Assembly: GCA_002782905.1 (NCBI GenBank)
Contig: PFJA01000143.1
Coordinates: forward strand, 1 to 7,598
From: Lysobacterales bacterium CG_4_10_14_3_um_filter_64_11
Lineage (GTDB): Bacteria > Pseudomonadota > Gammaproteobacteria > Xanthomonadales > Xanthomonadaceae
Length of the DNA stretch: 7,598 nucleotides
Reading direction: 5' to 3'
Shown: piece by piece, positions 5,441-7,598 of the stretch
Position numbering within the stretch: the stretch's first letter is position 1
Layout of the letters: each line of letters opens with the position of its first letter
Program-made: the position numbers and the translations under genes
Notes under the pieces: generated by a model
What the model saw: the letters and a program-made list of their open reading frames with translations, nothing else
Told to the model about the DNA's origin: nothing
The model's database searches: none

Positions 5441-6847
5441 CCGCAACTGCCGCGCAATCGCATCGCCGGCTTCGCGGCCATCGAGCACGGCGGTAACCAC
5501 CAGGTCGGCGCCACGTACGGTGTCGCCGCCGGCAAACACCTTGCACAGGTTGGTGTTGCCGGCGCGGCCCTGGGTTTGCACGCGGCCATCGCTGCCGAGG
5601 TTCAGGCCAAACTCGCTGAACCACGGTGCCGGGCTGGCGCGAAATCCGAACGCCAGAATCACCACTTCGGCGCTCAGGCACACGTCGCTGCCGGCGATCG
5701 CTTCGGCGCGGCGGCGGCCGGAGGCATCGGCCGCGCCGGGCCGGGTTTCGACCAGATGCACGCCGCTGGCGTGGCTGCTGCCTTCGATGGCGAGCGGCTG
5801 GCGGTTGAACAAGAAGCGCACGCCCTCATCGCGGGCGTTGCCCACTTCGCGTCGTGAGCCAGGCATGTCGGCTTCGCTGCGGCGATAGACGCAGGTGACT
5901 TCCGCCGCGCCCAGCCGTGTTGCCGTGCGCACGCAATCCATGGCGGTGTCGCCGCCGCCCAGCACCACCACCCGGCGGCCGCTGAGTTGCAACATGCCGG
6001 CCTGCTGCGCGTCGAGGCTGGCGTCGCCGCTGAGCACGCGATGCGCGTTGGCGATCAGGAACGGCAACGCGCTGTGTACCCCGGGCAAATCCTGCCCGGG
6101 CAGGCCGCCGTCCACGGCAGTGTAGGCGCCGGTGCCAAGGAACAGGGCGTCGTAGTCGCGCAGCAGTTCGTTGGCCAGCGGGCTATCGACCTCGGTGCGC
6201 AGATGAAACTGCACGCCCATCGCTTCGAGCACCTCGCGCCGGGTCGTGATCACCTGTTTTTCCAGCTTGAACGGCGGGATGCCAAAGGTGAGCAGGCCGC
6301 CTATTTCGGGGTGACGATCGAACACGTGGGCCTGAATGCCGGCGCGTGCCAGCCGATCGGCACAGGCCAGGCCGGCCGGCCCGGCGCCGATCACTGCCAC
6401 GCGCTGGCCCGTGGCGAGCGTTTTGGACAGATCCGGACGCCAGCCCTGCGCGAACGCGGAATCGACGATGTACTTTTCCAGCGCGCCGATGGTGACCGCG
6501 CCGAAGCCGGTTTCCAGTGTGCAATCGCCTTCGCATAAGCGGTCCTGCGGACACACCCGGCCGCAGATTTCCGGCAGCGGGTTGGTCTGGTGGGCGAGTT
6601 CGGCGGCTGCAAACAACCGCCCTTCCTCGGTCAGCCGCAGCCATTCGGGAATCGCGTTCTGCAACGGGCACTTGTTGGCGCAATACGGGTTGCCGCAATC
6701 GATGCAGCGCGCCGCCTGTTCGCTGGCGCCGGCCGGATCGAAACTGCCGTAGATCTCGCTCCAGCCCTGCACCCGCACGGTAACCGGCAACTCGCGTGGC
6801 AGGCGACGGGCGTGTTCGAGGTAATGAAACACATTGCGGCTGCTCAT
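5432..6847 (-). CDS. gltD: Glutamate synthase [NADPH] small subunit GltD
   Basis: This 471-aa protein has the length and full motif set of bacterial GltD. The N-terminal iron-sulfur region has two cysteine groups: C48, C51, C56, C60 (CIDCGNPYCANKC) and C95, C99, C105, C109 (CGRVCPQDRLCEGDC), fitting [4Fe-4S] binding. FAD binding is at VIGAGPAGLACADRLA (GxGxxG at 154-159). NADPH binding is at VVVLGGGDTAMDCVRTA (GGGDTA at 297-302). The C-terminal FAD closure is FAGGDTVRGADLVVTAVLDGREA (438-460). In the cytoplasm it takes electrons from NADPH and passes them through FAD and Fe-S centres to GltB, which makes two glutamates from glutamine and 2-oxoglutarate. Its ATG overlaps the gltB stop (ATGA, 4 bp), giving translational coupling. 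No frameshift or missing residue was seen. Confidence 0.97.
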   Translation of the reverse strand: MSSRNVFHYLEHARRLPRELPVTVRVQGWSEIYGSFDPAGASEQAARCIDCGNPYCANKCPLQNAIPEWLRLTEEGRLFAAAELAHQTNPLPEICGRVCPQDRLCEGDCTLETGFGAVTIGALEKYIVDSAFAQGWRPDLSKTLATGQRVAVIGAGPAGLACADRLARAGIQAHVFDRHPEIGGLLTFGIPPFKLEKQVITTRREVLEAMGVQFHLRTEVDSPLANELLRDYDALFLGTGAYTAVDGGLPGQDLPGVHSALPFLIANAHRVLSGDASLDAQQAGMLQLSGRRVVVLGGGDTAMDCVRTATRLGAAEVTCVYRRSEADMPGSRREVGNARDEGVRFLFNRQPLAIEGSSHASGVHLVETRPGAADASGRRRAEAIAGSDVCLSAEVVILAFGFRASPAPWFSEFGLNLGSDGRVQTQGRAGNTNLCKVFAGGDTVRGADLVVTAVLDGREAGDAIARQLRAP

Positions 6848-7598
6848 GCCGCCTCCCGCAGGGTTTCGATCAGCGATTCCAGCGAGGCGGCGCGCGGCTT
6901 CACCAGCCAGAACTTGCTCAGGTAATCACGGAAGTCTTCCAGCAGTTCGGCGGCAAACACGCTGCCGCTGGCGCCGTGGTGGGCGCCGAGCAGGCTGCGC
7001 AAATGCTGCACGTGGTTTTCCATACCTTCCGGCGACAGCCGGTGCAGGTCGATCAACTCGTGGTTGTAGCGATCGACGAAATCGCGGTCGATATCGAGCA
7101 CGTAGGCGAAGCCGCCGGTGAAGCCGGCGCCGAAGTTCAGGCCGGTGCGGCCGAGCACCGCCACCACGCCGCCGGTCATGTATTCGCAGCAATGGTCGCC
7201 AGCGCCTTCAATTACCGCGATTGCGCCGGAATTGCGCACCGCGAAGCGTTCGCCGGCACGGCCAGCGGCATACAGCTCGCCGCCGGTGGCGCCGTACAGG
7301 CAGGCATTGCCCATGATCGGGGTGTCGCGGGCGACATAACGCGCGCCGGACGGCGGCCGCAGCACCAGCCGACCGCCGGCCATGCCCTTGCCGACGCCAT
7401 CGTTGGCATCGCCGATCAATTCCATGTGCAGGCCGCCAGCATTGAAGGCACCAAAACTCTGCCCGGCCGAGCCGCGCAAGTACACCTGCACCGGCGTCGG
7501 CTCCATGCCGAGGTTGCCCCAGCGCCTGGCGATGTAGCCCGAGACGCGGGCGCCGACAGTGCGATCGTGATTGGCGATCGGGTAACTCACTTCGCCGC
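6844..7598 (-). CDS. gltB: Glutamate synthase [NADPH] large subunit GltB, C-terminal ~250 residues (5' end outside the window)
   Basis: The frame is open to the window edge (GEVSYPIANHDRTVGARVSG), so the GTG at 7590 is internal. This text matches the conserved entry to the GltB C-terminal domain. Glycine-rich beta-helix repeats follow: GQSFGAFNAGGLHMELIGDAN, GKGMAGGRLVLRP, GNACLYGATGGELYAAGRAGERFAVRNSG, then EYMTGGVVAVLGRTGLNFGAGFTGGFAYVLD. A helical tail ends LIETLREAA. Full GltB is about 1,480-1,500 aa, with an N-terminal glutaminase domain and FMN/[3Fe-4S] synthase domains, all upstream of the window. The beta-helix domain is structural and packs the catalytic domains together. It is the first gene of the pair, so the promoter is not visible here. 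The reading frame is intact throughout. Confidence 0.96.
   Translation of the reverse strand, partial: GEVSYPIANHDRTVGARVSGYIARRWGNLGMEPTPVQVYLRGSAGQSFGAFNAGGLHMELIGDANDGVGKGMAGGRLVLRPPSGARYVARDTPIMGNACLYGATGGELYAAGRAGERFAVRNSGAIAVIEGAGDHCCEYMTGGVVAVLGRTGLNFGAGFTGGFAYVLDIDRDFVDRYNHELIDLHRLSPEGMENHVQHLRSLLGAHHGASGSVFAAELLEDFRDYLSKFWLVKPRAASLESLIETLREAA

Noticed and set aside
5009..5857. 282-aa product as a genuine long protein
   Set aside because: Only the first ~34 residues look like VapC; after that the family sequence continues in another frame and the rest is antisense to gltD.
5987..6538. 183-aa plus-strand frame opposite gltD
   Set aside because: It is antisense to gltD, whose cysteine and nucleotide-binding motifs are complete across the same bases.

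Overview
This window is GC-rich, gene-dense Gram-negative DNA. The makers are an outer-membrane TonB-dependent receptor, a fused ornithine-lipid-type acyltransferase, a bacterial-type NADPH glutamate synthase, and REP-like palindromes of kinds common in Gammaproteobacteria. A Xanthomonadales-like gammaproteobacterium fits best, but that placement rests on impression and no search was run.

Layout. Bases 2-1975 (+) hold the last ~657 residues of a TonB-dependent receptor whose start lies before the window. Bases 1976-2262 carry short direct repeats, a 10-bp palindrome and two strong GC-rich hairpins. A 50-aa ParD-type antitoxin (2263-2415, +) follows, shorter than its family norm and without a recognisable toxin. 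Directly at its stop codon sits a 271-bp non-coding segment (2416-2686) with 23-bp imperfect terminal inverted repeats and an 8-bp near-perfect flanking duplication. These are the hallmarks of a MITE-like element, and it is the most novel item here. Bases 2687-2842 contain one perfect hairpin and nothing recognisable as coding.

On the minus strand, 4555-2843 encodes a ~570-aa protein joining an N-terminal PlsC-type (OlsA-like) O-acyltransferase to a C-terminal OlsB-like N-acyltransferase, the OlsF layout for ornithine lipid synthesis. A REP-like palindrome (4637-4679) separates it from a divergently transcribed vapBC-type toxin-antitoxin pair (4764-5418, +). The toxin there is broken by a frameshift near 5111 and has lost one predicted catalytic aspartate. 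Its end lies 13 bp from the end of the convergent gltBD operon. In that operon the C-terminal part of gltB (7598-6844, -, running off the window) overlaps gltD (6847-5432, -) by 4 bp.

How it fits together. GltB and GltD form glutamate synthase (GOGAT) and are the housekeeping core. The acyltransferase is envelope-lipid metabolism and the receptor is envelope transport. The gaps hold accessory material in decay: two unrelated toxin-antitoxin remnants, a putative MITE and REP-like hairpins. No rRNA, tRNA or CRISPR array was seen.
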